Part shown: one piece after another, positions 42,265 to 51,517 of the stretch
Layout: every line of letters begins with the position of its first letter
How positions within the stretch are numbered: position 1 is the first letter of the stretch
Origin: CAZCVI01 sp964502145
Lineage (GTDB): Bacteria > Acidobacteriota > Aminicenantia > UBA2199
Length of the DNA stretch: 64,000 nucleotides
Reading direction: 5' to 3'
NCBI GenBank assembly: GCA_964502145.1
Contig: CAZCVI010000016.1
Coordinates: 36,253-100,252, forward strand
Position numbers and translations under genes: made by a program
The notes under the pieces: generated by a model
Told to the model about the DNA's origin: nothing
Databases searched by the model: none
Seen by the model: only the letters and a program-made list of their open reading frames with translations

Positions 42265-43392
42265 TCACATTGGCGGAACAGGAGGCGGACCAGCCGGTGC
42301 AAAAAAGCCTGCCAATTCCGGGACTTCCCCCGCTTTAACCCACGCCGCCATGCCTTGCTTCCAAACCAACGAATCCCGGTTCATAGAACCCTGCATCACC
42401 ATCTGTTGAAACATCGGCGGATTATAAGGCCCGGCTTGCTGACCATTCACCACTACAAAAAACGGCGTGACGCCCGGAACCGGCGGAGGACCCATCGGAG
42501 CTTGTTGCATTGGTTGTTGCATTTGCTGTTGTATTGGTTGCATCATCCCGCTGGCCATCTGGTTGGCCATACCAAACCCCATGCCCATCCCAATTCCAGC
42601 CGAAGCCGCACCGCCTGGATTCTTGGCCGCGTATTCCATCGAATTGGCAGTCTGATACTGCATGTAATTGTTCAGATTACCGATCACACCCATGCTGTTC
42701 CTTTTATCCAAAGCCTCTTCCACTTGTGGCGGGAAGGAAATGTTTTCCACCAATATCTTGGTTAATTCCAAACCATACTCGCCAAATTCAGGGGAAATTT
42801 TCTCCTGAAGCATTTTGGACATCGTGTCAAAATTAGCCGACATGTCAATCGCTGGAATTTTACTCGACGCCATGTAATCAGTAAAACGCGTGATAATAAT
42901 ATTTTTTAATTGTTCTGTGATTTCATCCGCTGTAAAACGCCCGTCTGTACCCGCCACTTCTTTGATCACTTTAACCGGGTCTTTAATTCTGACCGTATAG
43001 TTCCCAAACGCGCGCAAACGAATCGGACCGAATTCCGGGTCCCGAAGCATCACTGGATTCTTCGTACCCCACTTGCGGTCCGTAAAATTTCGGGTGGTGG
43101 CAAAATATACTTCAGCTTTGAAAGGACTGTTGAACCCATATTTCCAACCTTTAAGTGTGGATAGGATGGGAAGGTTCTGGGTCGTCAGCGTATACGTTCC
43201 CGGTTGGAACACGTCTGCCAACTGCCCTTCGTTGACAAAAACAGCCACCTGGGATTCTCTTACTACCAGCTTGGCCCCATTTTTTATTTCATTCTGATAA
43301 CGTTCGAAGCGATAGATCATGGTGTCGTTGGTTGAGTCCAACCACTCGATGATATCAATAAATTCAGCTTTTAACTTGTCAAATAACCCCAT
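42265..43392 (-). CDS. SPFH-domain protein with GYF-like C-terminal domain (YdjI-like)
   Basis: ATG 43392 is chosen (375 aa): GGAGG precedes it by 7 nt, and the family N-terminus is MGLFDKLKAEFIDIIEWLD; a longer in-frame extension to 43464 lacks support. The SPFH/band-7 domain spans about 30-250 (GTYTLTTQNLPILSTLKGW, PVMLRDPEFGPIRLRAFGNYTVRI). A Gly/Met/Gln/Pro-rich linker follows (GIGMGMGFGMANQ, about 265-315), then a GYF_2-type domain (GPYNPPMFQQM, LVWKQGMAAWVKAGEVPEL, about 320-365). SPFH proteins oligomerise at membranes; GYF domains bind proline-rich peptides. The zinc-ribbon gene follows closely on the same strand, and together they resemble part of the B. subtilis ydjFGHI set. Confidence 0.78.
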   Translation of the reverse strand: MGLFDKLKAEFIDIIEWLDSTNDTMIYRFERYQNEIKNGAKLVVRESQVAVFVNEGQLADVFQPGTYTLTTQNLPILSTLKGWKYGFNSPFKAEVYFATTRNFTDRKWGTKNPVMLRDPEFGPIRLRAFGNYTVRIKDPVKVIKEVAGTDGRFTADEITEQLKNIIITRFTDYMASSKIPAIDMSANFDTMSKMLQEKISPEFGEYGLELTKILVENISFPPQVEEALDKRNSMGVIGNLNNYMQYQTANSMEYAAKNPGGAASAGIGMGMGFGMANQMASGMMQPIQQQMQQPMQQAPMGPPPVPGVTPFFVVVNGQQAGPYNPPMFQQMVMQGSMNRDSLVWKQGMAAWVKAGEVPELAGFFAPAGPPPVPPM

Positions 43393-43540
43393 TACACACC
43401 TCCATGTTTTAGTGTAATAATCTTTTTCCTCCTCATTATAAAGCAAGCCCACGGCAAAAGTCAAACAAAAAAATGAGTAACACGAAAAAATACTGCAATC
43501 GCTAGCTTTTATCCCTTGCGCGCTTATTTTTTTTATAGGT

Positions 43541-43569
43541 TTGACAATCTTTTTCCAAATAGGTAATAT
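43541..43569 (+). promoter_or_regulatory. Sigma70 promoter of the formate-THF ligase gene
   Basis: Perfect -35 TTGACA (43541-43546), 17-bp spacer, -10 TAATAT (43564-43569). The leader is about 65 nt and ends with GGAGG 10 nt before the ATG. Confidence 0.7.
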
Positions 43570-43640
43570 TTAACTTTAAGAAAGAATTAAAAGAGAGTTA
43601 ACGAAGACTTAAAAATAATAATCATGGAGGAAAAGAAGTC

Positions 43641-45293
43641 ATGAAAACAGATATCGAAATCGCAAGAGAAGCATCATTGTTGGAAATAGAAGAGATACGG
43701 GAACACCTGGAAATCACGGATGAAGAATTTTCACCCTACGGCAGATACAAAGGAAAAGTAGATCTGTCCATTCTGGAACGTATGAAGGGGCAAAAAGAGG
43801 GTAAACTAATCGTCGTAACTGCCATTACGCCCACCAAATACGGTGAAGGCAAAACAACCACTTGTATTGGCTTGACCATGGGTATCAACCGTATTGGTAA
43901 AAAAGCGATTGTTACACTGCGGGAACCATCATTGGGCCCTGTTTTTGGCGTCAAAGGTGGTGCGGCTGGTGGTGGTTATTCCCAGGTTCTGCCCATGGAA
44001 GATATCAACTTGCATTTTACCGGAGATATTCATGCCGTGACTACCGCCAATAATTTACTCTCTGCCACGATTGGGAATTATGTCCATTATTCCAATGAAC
44101 TACGCATAGATACACGGAAAATCATGTGGAAGCGTGCCATGGATATGAATGATCGCGAGTTGCGCAATATCGTGGTTGGATTGGGTGGACATGGCGAGGG
44201 GTACCCTCGCGAAGATCACTTTATCATCAGTGCAGCGTCCGAAGTAATGGCCATTCTGACCCTCTCGGAAAGTATCGCCGATTTAAAATCAAGGATATGC
44301 AAGATCCTGATCGGATTTACCCGCCAAGATAAACCCGTGTATGCTGGTGAGTTTAAAATTTGCGGGGCCATGGCCACTATTTTAAAAGATGCGATTAATC
44401 CCAATCTCGTACAAACCATTGACAACACCCCCGCTTTTATTCACAGTGGTCCTTTTGCCAATATTTCAGTGGGTACTAACTCCGTCGTTGCCACCAAAAT
44501 GGCATTAAAAATGAGTGATTACGTTGTCACTGAATGCGGGTTCGGTGCTGACCTCGGATTAGAGAAATTTGTCGATGTCGTCTCGCGAATCGCCCGCTAC
44601 AGCATTCATGCCGTGGTTATTGTAGCGACAGTTCGCGCACTCAAACACCAAGGCGATGGCGATACGTTCGCCCACCTGGAAACTGGACTGGCTAACCTGG
44701 GAAAACATATTGATATTGTCAAGGGATTTGGTTTGAATCCTGTCGTAGCCATTAACGTGTTCCCCGACGACAAACCAGAAGAACTGGAACTAATCAAAAA
44801 ATACAGCGAAGCCAAAGGCGCACAAGCAGAATTAAGCGAAGGGTTCGCCAAAGGTAGTGAAGGCATGATTGCTCTGGCAGAAAAGGTAGTGCAAGTGGCT
44901 GACCAGTCCAATGGCTCTTTTACCCGTACTTATGAACTGGAGGATTCCATAGAAAATAAAATCGAAAAAGTAGCCACAAAAATTTATGGCGCAGATGGCG
45001 TGATTTTCTCATGGAATGCAAAAAAGAAATTAAAAACGATCCAGAAACTAGGCCTGGGCCATCTACCTGTTTGTATAGCCAAAACACCCCTTTCCTTGTC
45101 AGATAATAAAGACAAATTAAATGTGCCCACAGGCTGGCGCTTAAATATCAATGAAATCGACATTGCCAGTGGCGCAGGATATGTGATTCCTATTGCTGGC
45201 GACATCATGCTCATGCCCGGACTACCCAAAGAACCCTCTTCTGAAAAAATAGATATCGACAATACTGGCAAAATCATCACCGGTCTGTTTTAA
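43641..45293 (+). CDS. fhs: Formate--tetrahydrofolate ligase
   Basis: A 550-aa protein of normal family length. The ATP-binding P-loop is TPTKYGEGKTTT (63-74), and the adjacent signature LREPSLGPVFGVKGGAAGGGYSQV followed by DINLHFTGDIHA is diagnostic. It condenses formate with tetrahydrofolate using ATP to give 10-formyl-THF, feeding purine synthesis and, in acetogens, the methyl branch of the Wood-Ljungdahl pathway. No other C1 gene is adjacent, so the pathway context cannot be fixed here. Its own promoter lies 75 nt upstream. Element C follows the stop codon by 25 bp and contains a terminator-like hairpin. Confidence 0.96.
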   Translation: MKTDIEIAREASLLEIEEIREHLEITDEEFSPYGRYKGKVDLSILERMKGQKEGKLIVVTAITPTKYGEGKTTTCIGLTMGINRIGKKAIVTLREPSLGPVFGVKGGAAGGGYSQVLPMEDINLHFTGDIHAVTTANNLLSATIGNYVHYSNELRIDTRKIMWKRAMDMNDRELRNIVVGLGGHGEGYPREDHFIISAASEVMAILTLSESIADLKSRICKILIGFTRQDKPVYAGEFKICGAMATILKDAINPNLVQTIDNTPAFIHSGPFANISVGTNSVVATKMALKMSDYVVTECGFGADLGLEKFVDVVSRIARYSIHAVVIVATVRALKHQGDGDTFAHLETGLANLGKHIDIVKGFGLNPVVAINVFPDDKPEELELIKKYSEAKGAQAELSEGFAKGSEGMIALAEKVVQVADQSNGSFTRTYELEDSIENKIEKVATKIYGADGVIFSWNAKKKLKTIQKLGLGHLPVCIAKTPLSLSDNKDKLNVPTGWRLNINEIDIASGAGYVIPIAGDIMLMPGLPKEPSSEKIDIDNTGKIITGLF

Positions 45294-45317
45294 CAGTAGT
45301 AATACCTGTCCTGTTAC

Positions 45318-45490
45318 CTGGATTCACCAGCAAATTTCAGAAAAAACTGGACTATCTGGACTTACTGGACTTCACAAAACCGTTGATTTTTCCAGCTTGT
45401 CCAGTATGTCCAGGAAGTCCAGTATGTCCAGATAGTCCAGCGTGCCACAGTTATCCATGGCTCTTTTTAAAACTTGGCGATGAATCCAGA
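45318..45490 (+). repeat. TGGAC palindromic element, copy C
   Basis: Bounded by CTGGATTCACCAGCAAATTT and its near-inverse ending at 45490. Two TGGAC boxes on the left and five GTCCA boxes on the right flank a spacer (CACAAAACCGTTGATTTTTC) that is nearly identical in copies A and D. The inner hairpin (45444-45461) is mutated relative to A and D but is followed by TCTTTTT. It sits just after fhs and could end that transcript. Confidence 0.85.
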
Positions 45491-45504
45491 TTTTTCCCGT
45501 CCAG

Positions 45505-45533
45505 TTGAAAAAAAACCATTTCTTGTGTAAAAT
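45505..45533 (+). promoter_or_regulatory. Promoter of the serine hydrolase gene, leaderless arrangement
   Basis: TTGAAA (45505-45510), 17-bp spacer, TAAAAT (45528-45533). The ATG at 45540 is 7 nt from the -10 and no Shine-Dalgarno site exists, so the mRNA should begin at the start codon. Confidence 0.6.
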
Positions 45534-45539
45534 AATTCT

Positions 45540-47198
45540 ATGGATACACTAAAACCAATAAAACAACAAACCAACAGTTATAAGTCCTATTTTTTTCATA
45601 CCACAAATCAGACCCCTAAGTCTTGGCACCGGGGATTGGTAACCTTTATTTTTGTTTGTTTGCTCTTTACATCCTCTGGGTTTGATTTCGCTAAAATTAC
45701 ACCGGCGAAAATCAATCTCACTGCACTGGATCGTTATTTCGAGCAAGCCCGGAAAGATTGGAAAATTCCCGGTATGGCCGTGGCTATTGTAAAAGATGGG
45801 AAAATTATGCTGGCCAAAGGATACGGTCTCAAAGAATACGCCAAGGCAGGCAATGTCGATGAAAATACCCTTTTCGCTATCGCCTCTAATACCAAGGCGT
45901 TTACTGCGGCGACACTGGCTATCCTGGTCACAGAAGGAAAGCTCAACTGGGATGACAAGGTGCGTGACTACCTCCCTTACTTCCAATTGTACAACCCCTA
46001 TGTCAGCGAAGAAATGACCGTGCGCGACCTGCTTTGCCACCGTAGCGGCCTGGGCACTTTCAGTGGTGACCTGCTCTGGTACGAAACCCCCTATTCCACC
46101 CAAGAAGTAATCAAACGAGCCAAATATTTAAAGCCTCAGTTTGGTTTTCGTAGCGGGTTTGGGTACTCTAACCTCATGTTTATGGCAGCCAGTGAAGTTG
46201 TGGCCGCCGTATCTGGCAAACCCTGGCAAGAGTTTCTCAAAGAACGCATCTTCATCCCTCTGGGCATGATCTCTTCCCATACTGGCACCAACCAATTGAA
46301 AAACTATGAGAATGTAGCCACCCCCCATTTTCTCCCATCAGGTGAAGGCGCACAAATCGTAAAAGTTCCCTATACCCATTCCGACACGGCTGCTGGAGCT
46401 GCTGCTATTAATTCCAATGCCATTGATATGGCCCGTTGGCTCATCATGTTACTCAATAAAGGGAAGATAGGGGATGTCCAGATACTCAGCCCCACGGTTA
46501 TCTGGGAAATGTGGCAAGCCCAAAATGCGTTAGGTGTCTCTGAAAACTCCAAAAAATACTTCCCTTCCACTCATTTTAAGAACTATGGACTGGGTTGGAG
46601 TTTATATGATTATTTGGGTCAAAAAATTGTCACCCACACTGGCGCTCTTGATGGTATGATCTCCGGTGTAGCCATGGTACCGGATATTAATCTGGGTATT
46701 GTTGTTCTAACCAACAGCATGAACAGTCTACCCTCTGCTATCATTAATAAGATCATTGATACCTATCTGGGTGTTCCGCCCACGGACTGGAGTAAAATGT
46801 CCCTGGAACGAACAAAACAATTTGAAGAAAAAGAAAAGCTAGCAGAAGAAGCCTTGGCTAAAAAAGAAAAAGAACAAAAGCCCTTGCCGCAATTCCAAAC
46901 GAACCTGGAAGAGTACACGGGCTCATATAACGACCCGATGTACGGTGAAGCCTCTATCACATTGGAAAACAGTGCCCTTATCCTCAACCTCCTCCCAGCG
47001 CCAGTTTTTATTTCCGATCTCACCCCACGGTTTTACGATACCTTTAATCTCACACTGCGCAACAAATTCTCTTTCATTCCCAAAGGCACAGGAACAGTAC
47101 AATTCTTCCGCGATAAAGACGGCAAAATCACCCATCTGAAAATCGACATCCCCAATTATGATTTCTTTTTTACTGAAATGGAATTTCAAAAGAAATAA
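45540..47198 (+). CDS. Serine hydrolase of the class C beta-lactamase/transpeptidase-like family
   Basis: A 552-aa protein. A hydrophobic segment at 33-47 after a basic stretch is a signal peptide or anchor. The catalytic domain has SxxK as S116-N-T-K119 (FAIASNTKAFTA), YxN as YSN (near 206, GFGYSNLMF) and the third-box variant HTG (near 365, THTGALDGM). The tail (about 460-552) is a lipocalin-like DUF3471 domain, preceded by a charged helix (KEKLAEEALAKKEKEQK). Members include esterases, D-amino-acid peptidases and AmpC-like enzymes; resistance activity should not be assumed. Acts in the periplasm or at the membrane. It is convergent with the POT transporter gene, and a long palindrome separates them. 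Confidence 0.88.
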   Translation: MDTLKPIKQQTNSYKSYFFHTTNQTPKSWHRGLVTFIFVCLLFTSSGFDFAKITPAKINLTALDRYFEQARKDWKIPGMAVAIVKDGKIMLAKGYGLKEYAKAGNVDENTLFAIASNTKAFTAATLAILVTEGKLNWDDKVRDYLPYFQLYNPYVSEEMTVRDLLCHRSGLGTFSGDLLWYETPYSTQEVIKRAKYLKPQFGFRSGFGYSNLMFMAASEVVAAVSGKPWQEFLKERIFIPLGMISSHTGTNQLKNYENVATPHFLPSGEGAQIVKVPYTHSDTAAGAAAINSNAIDMARWLIMLLNKGKIGDVQILSPTVIWEMWQAQNALGVSENSKKYFPSTHFKNYGLGWSLYDYLGQKIVTHTGALDGMISGVAMVPDINLGIVVLTNSMNSLPSAIINKIIDTYLGVPPTDWSKMSLERTKQFEEKEKLAEEALAKKEKEQKPLPQFQTNLEEYTGSYNDPMYGEASITLENSALILNLLPAPVFISDLTPRFYDTFNLTLRNKFSFIPKGTGTVQFFRDKDGKITHLKIDIPNYDFFFTEMEFQKK

Positions 47199-47229
47199 TC
47201 CAGCATCAGTGCGAGCTAATAAAAGACTT

Positions 47230-47317
47230 CCCACGAATTTCACGAATTGACACGAATTAAAGGGAAATTAAAACTGTTTGTTCGACCAATTCGCGTTAAT
47301 TCGTGTAAATTCGTGGG
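47230..47317. terminator. Palindrome between convergent genes
   Basis: Left arm 47230-47260 (CCCACGAATTTCACGAATTG type) and right arm 47296-47317 are inverse copies over about 21 bp. The palindrome lies between the plus-strand hydrolase gene and the minus-strand transporter gene and is followed on the plus strand by a T-run. It fits a bidirectional terminator; the sequence is also a common dispersed repeat in environmental genomes. Confidence 0.55.
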
Positions 47318-47328
47318 CCACTCTTTTT

Positions 47329-47385
47329 TTTTATTTCTTCTCTTTATTTCTTTTCTTTATTTCTTTTCTTTACTTCTTTTCTTCT
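47329..47385. repeat. Pyrimidine-rich tandem repeat
   Basis: Imperfect copies of a 13-nt unit (TTTATTTCTTTTC) run into the 3' end of the transporter gene and code its last residues (KEEKK). A similar TTTATTTCTC repeat lies between the two glycosyltransferase genes at 60909-60943. Confidence 0.6.
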
Positions 47386-48755
47386 TTGGCCAGGATTGCT
47401 TTTTTCATGAAATTATTATAAAAAGCCACACCGACCAAGGACACCACGCCCATTCCTGCGACCAACAACCACATGGAAATCGGATCAATTGCTTGGCCCA
47501 ATTTTGCTGGTGCTTCGATGAAATGTTCATACATGATCCCACCAATGGGTGCGCCTACCAGCGTACCAAAAGCCATCGGTAAATTGGCATAACCCAGATA
47601 CAACCCTTCTTGACCCTTGGGTGCAATGGCCCCGATATACTGGAACTGCCTGGAAGCCAATAACATCTCACCAATCGCCATAGAGGCAAAAGATATTAAT
47701 ACAAAAATAGTGGCAATGGGGAACAATATACCCAATACCGTGATCTTCCGGGCGTAATCTGAAGGGTATAACAGAATGGGCAATACATTCACCAACATGC
47801 CCAGGGTAGTCACGATAATACCGGCCATAATCGCTTTGATAGGCGTCCATGCCTTGGTCAACTTCGTGATCAATAACTGAAAGAGCACAATCATCACGGG
47901 ATTGGCCAAAGTATAAATCTCAACTGGCGCTTTGGGGTCAAGATGCCGCAAAAACAAGGGGATTAAATTGTATATCTGCACATAGATAAACCAATAAAAC
48001 CCGATAACGACTAAGAAAAAAACAAACTTGATGTCAGTCAACACCAGGAAAATTCCCGCTAAAGCCTGTTTCAATGTTTTTTTGGCGACCTGTTGGCCAT
48101 CCTTCTTGCCATCACTGACATATTCTGGTTCCTTGTAAATAAATATGACCACCAACAAACCAATCAGTGCAAATGAAGTGGCTACAAAAGTAAAAATAGC
48201 CGGAATTCCCATGCTGGTCCTGACAAAATAGGAGACACCGCGACCAGTCATAGAGCCCACATTAATGACCATGTAAAAAATACCGAAGGCCAACGTGGCA
48301 TTGGTTCCGGCGGTGCGTTGCACAGTTCCCGCGATACATGGTTTAACAATGGAACCACCGATGCCGATCAAGATAATTCCCAATACGACTGGTATGGTAT
48401 AATCAATCGCCAACGCCGTGTCTGTCCCAACCATACCGGGCCAGAATTGCTGCACCGTGCCTAACACAAAATAACCCGCCCCGATTAAAACAAACGCTAC
48501 CATCAAGGAACGTTTGAACCCATATTTATCGGCCAATGTGCCGCTGAGAATCGGCAAAAAATAAACCAACCCCCACAATAACGAACCATTTAAAAAAGTA
48601 GACATACTTGGACTCATGCCCAATGTTTCATGAAAATAGATCACCACAAAAGAAGCCACCGCATAAAACGCGGCCCGCTCAAACAATTCAATGGTGTTGG
48701 CTGCCCAAAATGTCCCAGGAAAACTCGCTTTCTTCGACGCTACATTCTCACTCAT
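47370..48755 (-). CDS. POT/PTR-family proton-coupled peptide transporter (MFS)
   Basis: ATG 48755 is preceded by AAGGAG at 5 nt, giving 461 aa. About 12-14 hydrophobic segments. The POT fingerprints are visible: the TM1 motif ExxERxxxY as ELFERAAFY (about 21-29) and the PTR2 signature FYMVINVGSMTGRGVSYF (about 158-175). POT proteins import di- and tripeptides with protons at the cytoplasmic membrane. It could serve protein catabolism together with the M28 peptidase further on. There is no sign that it exports the NRPS product. Its own promoter lies about 75 nt upstream. Confidence 0.82.
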   Translation of the reverse strand: MSENVASKKASFPGTFWAANTIELFERAAFYAVASFVVIYFHETLGMSPSMSTFLNGSLLWGLVYFLPILSGTLADKYGFKRSLMVAFVLIGAGYFVLGTVQQFWPGMVGTDTALAIDYTIPVVLGIILIGIGGSIVKPCIAGTVQRTAGTNATLAFGIFYMVINVGSMTGRGVSYFVRTSMGIPAIFTFVATSFALIGLLVVIFIYKEPEYVSDGKKDGQQVAKKTLKQALAGIFLVLTDIKFVFFLVVIGFYWFIYVQIYNLIPLFLRHLDPKAPVEIYTLANPVMIVLFQLLITKLTKAWTPIKAIMAGIIVTTLGMLVNVLPILLYPSDYARKITVLGILFPIATIFVLISFASMAIGEMLLASRQFQYIGAIAPKGQEGLYLGYANLPMAFGTLVGAPIGGIMYEHFIEAPAKLGQAIDPISMWLLVAGMGVVSLVGVAFYNNFMKKAILAKEEKK

Positions 48756-48828
48756 GCTCACTCCTTTTTCCGTAATATCCGAATCCTATTCCCCGGCGGG
48801 GGATTTTTCCTAACTCTATTAAAAGACA

Positions 48829-48857
48829 GTTATACCAAGTATTATGGATTTTGGCAA
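48829..48857 (-). promoter_or_regulatory. Promoter of the POT transporter gene
   Basis: On the minus strand TTGCCA (48852-48857), 17-bp spacer, TATAAC (48829-48834). A short GC palindrome (48789-48803) lies in the leader. Confidence 0.5.
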
Positions 48858-48903
48858 GAGGGAAAGGAAAAGATAAAGTAAAAAATACTGAACTATTAAC
48901 CAT

Positions 48904-51198
48904 TTATTTTTTTACTATTTCCCTGGCTTTGTCCACAAAAACATTCACACCAATATCGGTAGTAAATCCCCAGACAAAAATGGATAACAAATCTTTTGGG
49001 GTGCCGACGAAGTTGTTTTCAAATAAAAACCAGCCTACTACAGCCACGCCAATACCAGTGAAAATACTTTGTAATCGTTTGGCTTTGCGGATGTCTTTGC
49101 GGATAGTGGTCATATGACGGGCCACGGTGAAATCAGACAGCACCTCTTGACTGGCGGGCGACGTGCGAAACAAGGCGGGCATAAAACGGAAGAACGGCTG
49201 TTTCTCAGGGGTGACACGCTGTATGCGTTGTATTCGTTGCATTAGGGGCATGGATATCGCGCTGGAATCAAAGACCTCTCCTAAAGCCGGATTGGCATTT
49301 TTCATACCCAGGAAAATGTCCCGGCTAATTTCGCGGGTGGGTGGTGGTTGATCTGGCAAACGGATGGCTTTAGCTGCCTCAAGATACTGGCCGTTTAGAT
49401 AAAGTTGTTTTACCTCTTTTTGGTTCTCCTGGTTGGCCCTTTTACCCAGATGGTGTACTGCATCCACAAGAACTTGGATGAAGTTATTCATTTTCTGTCC
49501 CACGCTATTCATGATGCGGGTTGGTTCTTGAATCAGTGGCTCAATCTCTAGCTCCTGCAAAACAGCGCGCGCCGTGTCGATGTTGTCCAGATACTCCTGG
49601 TCCTCGTCTTCTGCCAGTTTGTGGGTCAGTGCTTCGCGGGTCTCGGTAACCGACTGGAAAACTTTTTCTAGCAGGGTTTCCATCGTGATCACCGCTTTAT
49701 CAAAATCGCTGTTTGTTGCGTTTAATATTTTTTGCACCGCATCTTGCCCCACTGTTTTGGCATCGGGAAAGGAGGTTTTACATTGTTGAACAAAATCATC
49801 GATCAGTTGTTCACAGGTCTTTTCTAATCCGGCGGGAAGTTTCGGGGAGGTTTTATAATATAGTTTACGCCACTCGCTTTCCAAGGTTTCGTACCAGGAT
49901 TGGTAAGAAGTGCGCAGTTCTTTTTCCAAATTTTGGAGCAGTTGTTCCAGATTGGTTTTAGCCGCGGTAATCTCTTTATCGGCCAGCAAGGTGAATACAT
50001 TGGCCAATTCTTTGATTTTCGTCTGGACCACCGCGACCATGGCAATGGGCAGTTTCCAGTAGTAAGTCAATAGTGTTTGCAGGTTACCCGCATGGGTTGT
50101 GACATCGTCTTGGGTTTTTTGTAATAATAGTACCGCATCATTTAATCTCGTTTCAATCGCTGTGAATTCTTGTTTTACTTTTTCCGGTGCCAATGTTTCA
50201 CTGGAGTTTTGCAGTTCCTCTAATTTATGAAGCACTTCTTCTTCCAGTGTTTGGATAGTTTTTTGAAATTGTGTTTCTTTCCCTTTGTGGCGAAGGTGTC
50301 GCACCCGCTTTAAGAATTGTAAGTATTGCAGCAGGTTCTGTTTCCGTTCTAATCTGGCGGCCAATTCCACCCGCAACCAGTAACCCAGAAGAATACCAAG
50401 CATGGCGAGAAAAAAGATAAGGCTGCTGTTCCATTTGGTTGTAATCGTAAAGGGTACATCCATCTGCTCCATATCGGGCGAAACAATCGCAATATGGCCA
50501 TTGGTTTTGCCCAGGGGAAAAGGTTGCCCGATTTCCATGGGTATTTCGGCCAAGCGGCCCTGATCTTTAAACCGGGGGGCCTTAAAGGTGAGTTCCCCGG
50601 GAACCTGTACCTCACCGATAGTGGCGGAACCGGCTTGATAAATGAATGGTTCGTGCAGGGGGCGGCCCTCTTTTACCTGGAGATAAAAGGTTTGGAGACT
50701 GGTGTGTTGGAAATAAGGAATACCAAAAAAGAGGGTGCGCTGGATATGGAGGGGTGTTACAGGAAACAATTGGGTCTGGGGATATATCACCTGGAGTTTT
50801 AATGTCTCTTGTTTTTCTTGATTGGCCAGGTAGAGGTAGAGGTCGTAGGTGCCGAATCGTTTGCCTCGGCCCGCATCATTGAGGGAAATTTGCAGGTAGG
50901 CCGGGTGTTTTTCCGTGGCCGGGTGTAATGCCACTTTAAATTGGGAGAGCAGTGCTTTGTTTTCCTGGTTGTCAAACACCACTTTGAAGATATGGGTGGA
51001 TATCTCCGCTGGTTTTTGGCCGTCCAGGATTTTTACCGGGATAGCCACTTGGGCCGGTGTTGTGTCTTGTTGCAGGTAGTAGGGGGTATTAAATAATGGA
51101 TTGATAAGGGGTTTTTCTTGTACCGCAGTGGGGTCTGCCGCCGGGAGCAGTAGGGTGGTGAGTAAAATAATTGTGATCATTTTAATTAATTTCATCAT
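48904..51198 (-). CDS. Large membrane protein with long coiled-coil region, function unknown
   Basis: A 764-aa protein I do not recognise. Signal peptide at 1-20, then an extracytoplasmic beta-rich region (30-255) containing two repeated-looking strands and loops (FKVVFDNQENKALLSQFKV, TYDLYLYLANQEKQETLKL) suggestive of Ig-like folds. A membrane helix at 259-275 (LIFFLAMLGILLGYWLRVE) is followed by a cytoplasmic, highly helical region of about 420 residues with heptad-like Leu/Glu/Lys patterns. Two hydrophobic segments lie near the C-terminus (about 713-726 and 738-756). The start has AGGAG before tandem ATG codons. Monocistronic between repeat element D and the transporter. It could be a membrane-tethered sensor or scaffold; no enzymatic motif is visible. 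Confidence 0.7.
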   Translation of the reverse strand: MMKLIKMITIILLTTLLLPAADPTAVQEKPLINPLFNTPYYLQQDTTPAQVAIPVKILDGQKPAEISTHIFKVVFDNQENKALLSQFKVALHPATEKHPAYLQISLNDAGRGKRFGTYDLYLYLANQEKQETLKLQVIYPQTQLFPVTPLHIQRTLFFGIPYFQHTSLQTFYLQVKEGRPLHEPFIYQAGSATIGEVQVPGELTFKAPRFKDQGRLAEIPMEIGQPFPLGKTNGHIAIVSPDMEQMDVPFTITTKWNSSLIFFLAMLGILLGYWLRVELAARLERKQNLLQYLQFLKRVRHLRHKGKETQFQKTIQTLEEEVLHKLEELQNSSETLAPEKVKQEFTAIETRLNDAVLLLQKTQDDVTTHAGNLQTLLTYYWKLPIAMVAVVQTKIKELANVFTLLADKEITAAKTNLEQLLQNLEKELRTSYQSWYETLESEWRKLYYKTSPKLPAGLEKTCEQLIDDFVQQCKTSFPDAKTVGQDAVQKILNATNSDFDKAVITMETLLEKVFQSVTETREALTHKLAEDEDQEYLDNIDTARAVLQELEIEPLIQEPTRIMNSVGQKMNNFIQVLVDAVHHLGKRANQENQKEVKQLYLNGQYLEAAKAIRLPDQPPPTREISRDIFLGMKNANPALGEVFDSSAISMPLMQRIQRIQRVTPEKQPFFRFMPALFRTSPASQEVLSDFTVARHMTTIRKDIRKAKRLQSIFTGIGVAVVGWFLFENNFVGTPKDLLSIFVWGFTTDIGVNVFVDKAREIVKK

Positions 51199-51263
51199 TT
51201 ACTCCTGTTTATTACGGTTTAATTGTAGAAAATCGGCAAGAGAATGTCAAGGAGTTAGGTGGA

Positions 51264-51456
51264 CCTGGATTCACCGCCAAGTTTCAGAAAAAACTGGACT
51301 ATCTGGACATGCTGGACTATCTGGACTTACTGGACTTCACAAAACCTTTGATTTTTCCAGCTTGTCCAGTATGTCCAGATAGTCCAGTATGTCCAGATAG
51401 TCCAGTCAGCCACGGTTATCCGTGGCTCTTTTTAAAACTTGGCAGTAGATTTAGGA
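51264..51456 (+). repeat. TGGAC palindromic element, copy D
   Basis: The longest copy (about 193 bp). Left end CCTGGATTCACCGCCAAGTT, right end near-inverse. Four TGGAC boxes on the left and five on the right at 9-nt spacing; the central spacer matches A and C. It contains the intact GCCACGG-TTAT-CCGTGGC hairpin (51409-51426) with TCTTTTT after it. Confidence 0.85.
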
Positions 51457-51517
51457 TACCCTACCCTATTGGCAATAACCTTCTATAGAGTGAACCGTTA
51501 CAATCTATTTTTATTTT

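Noticed and set aside
51400..51435. The GCCACGG hairpin with T-run in element D as a terminator for a neighbouring gene.
   Set aside because: It is oriented for plus-strand transcripts, but both flanking genes are on the minus strand; it is better read as an intrinsic part of the repeat element.
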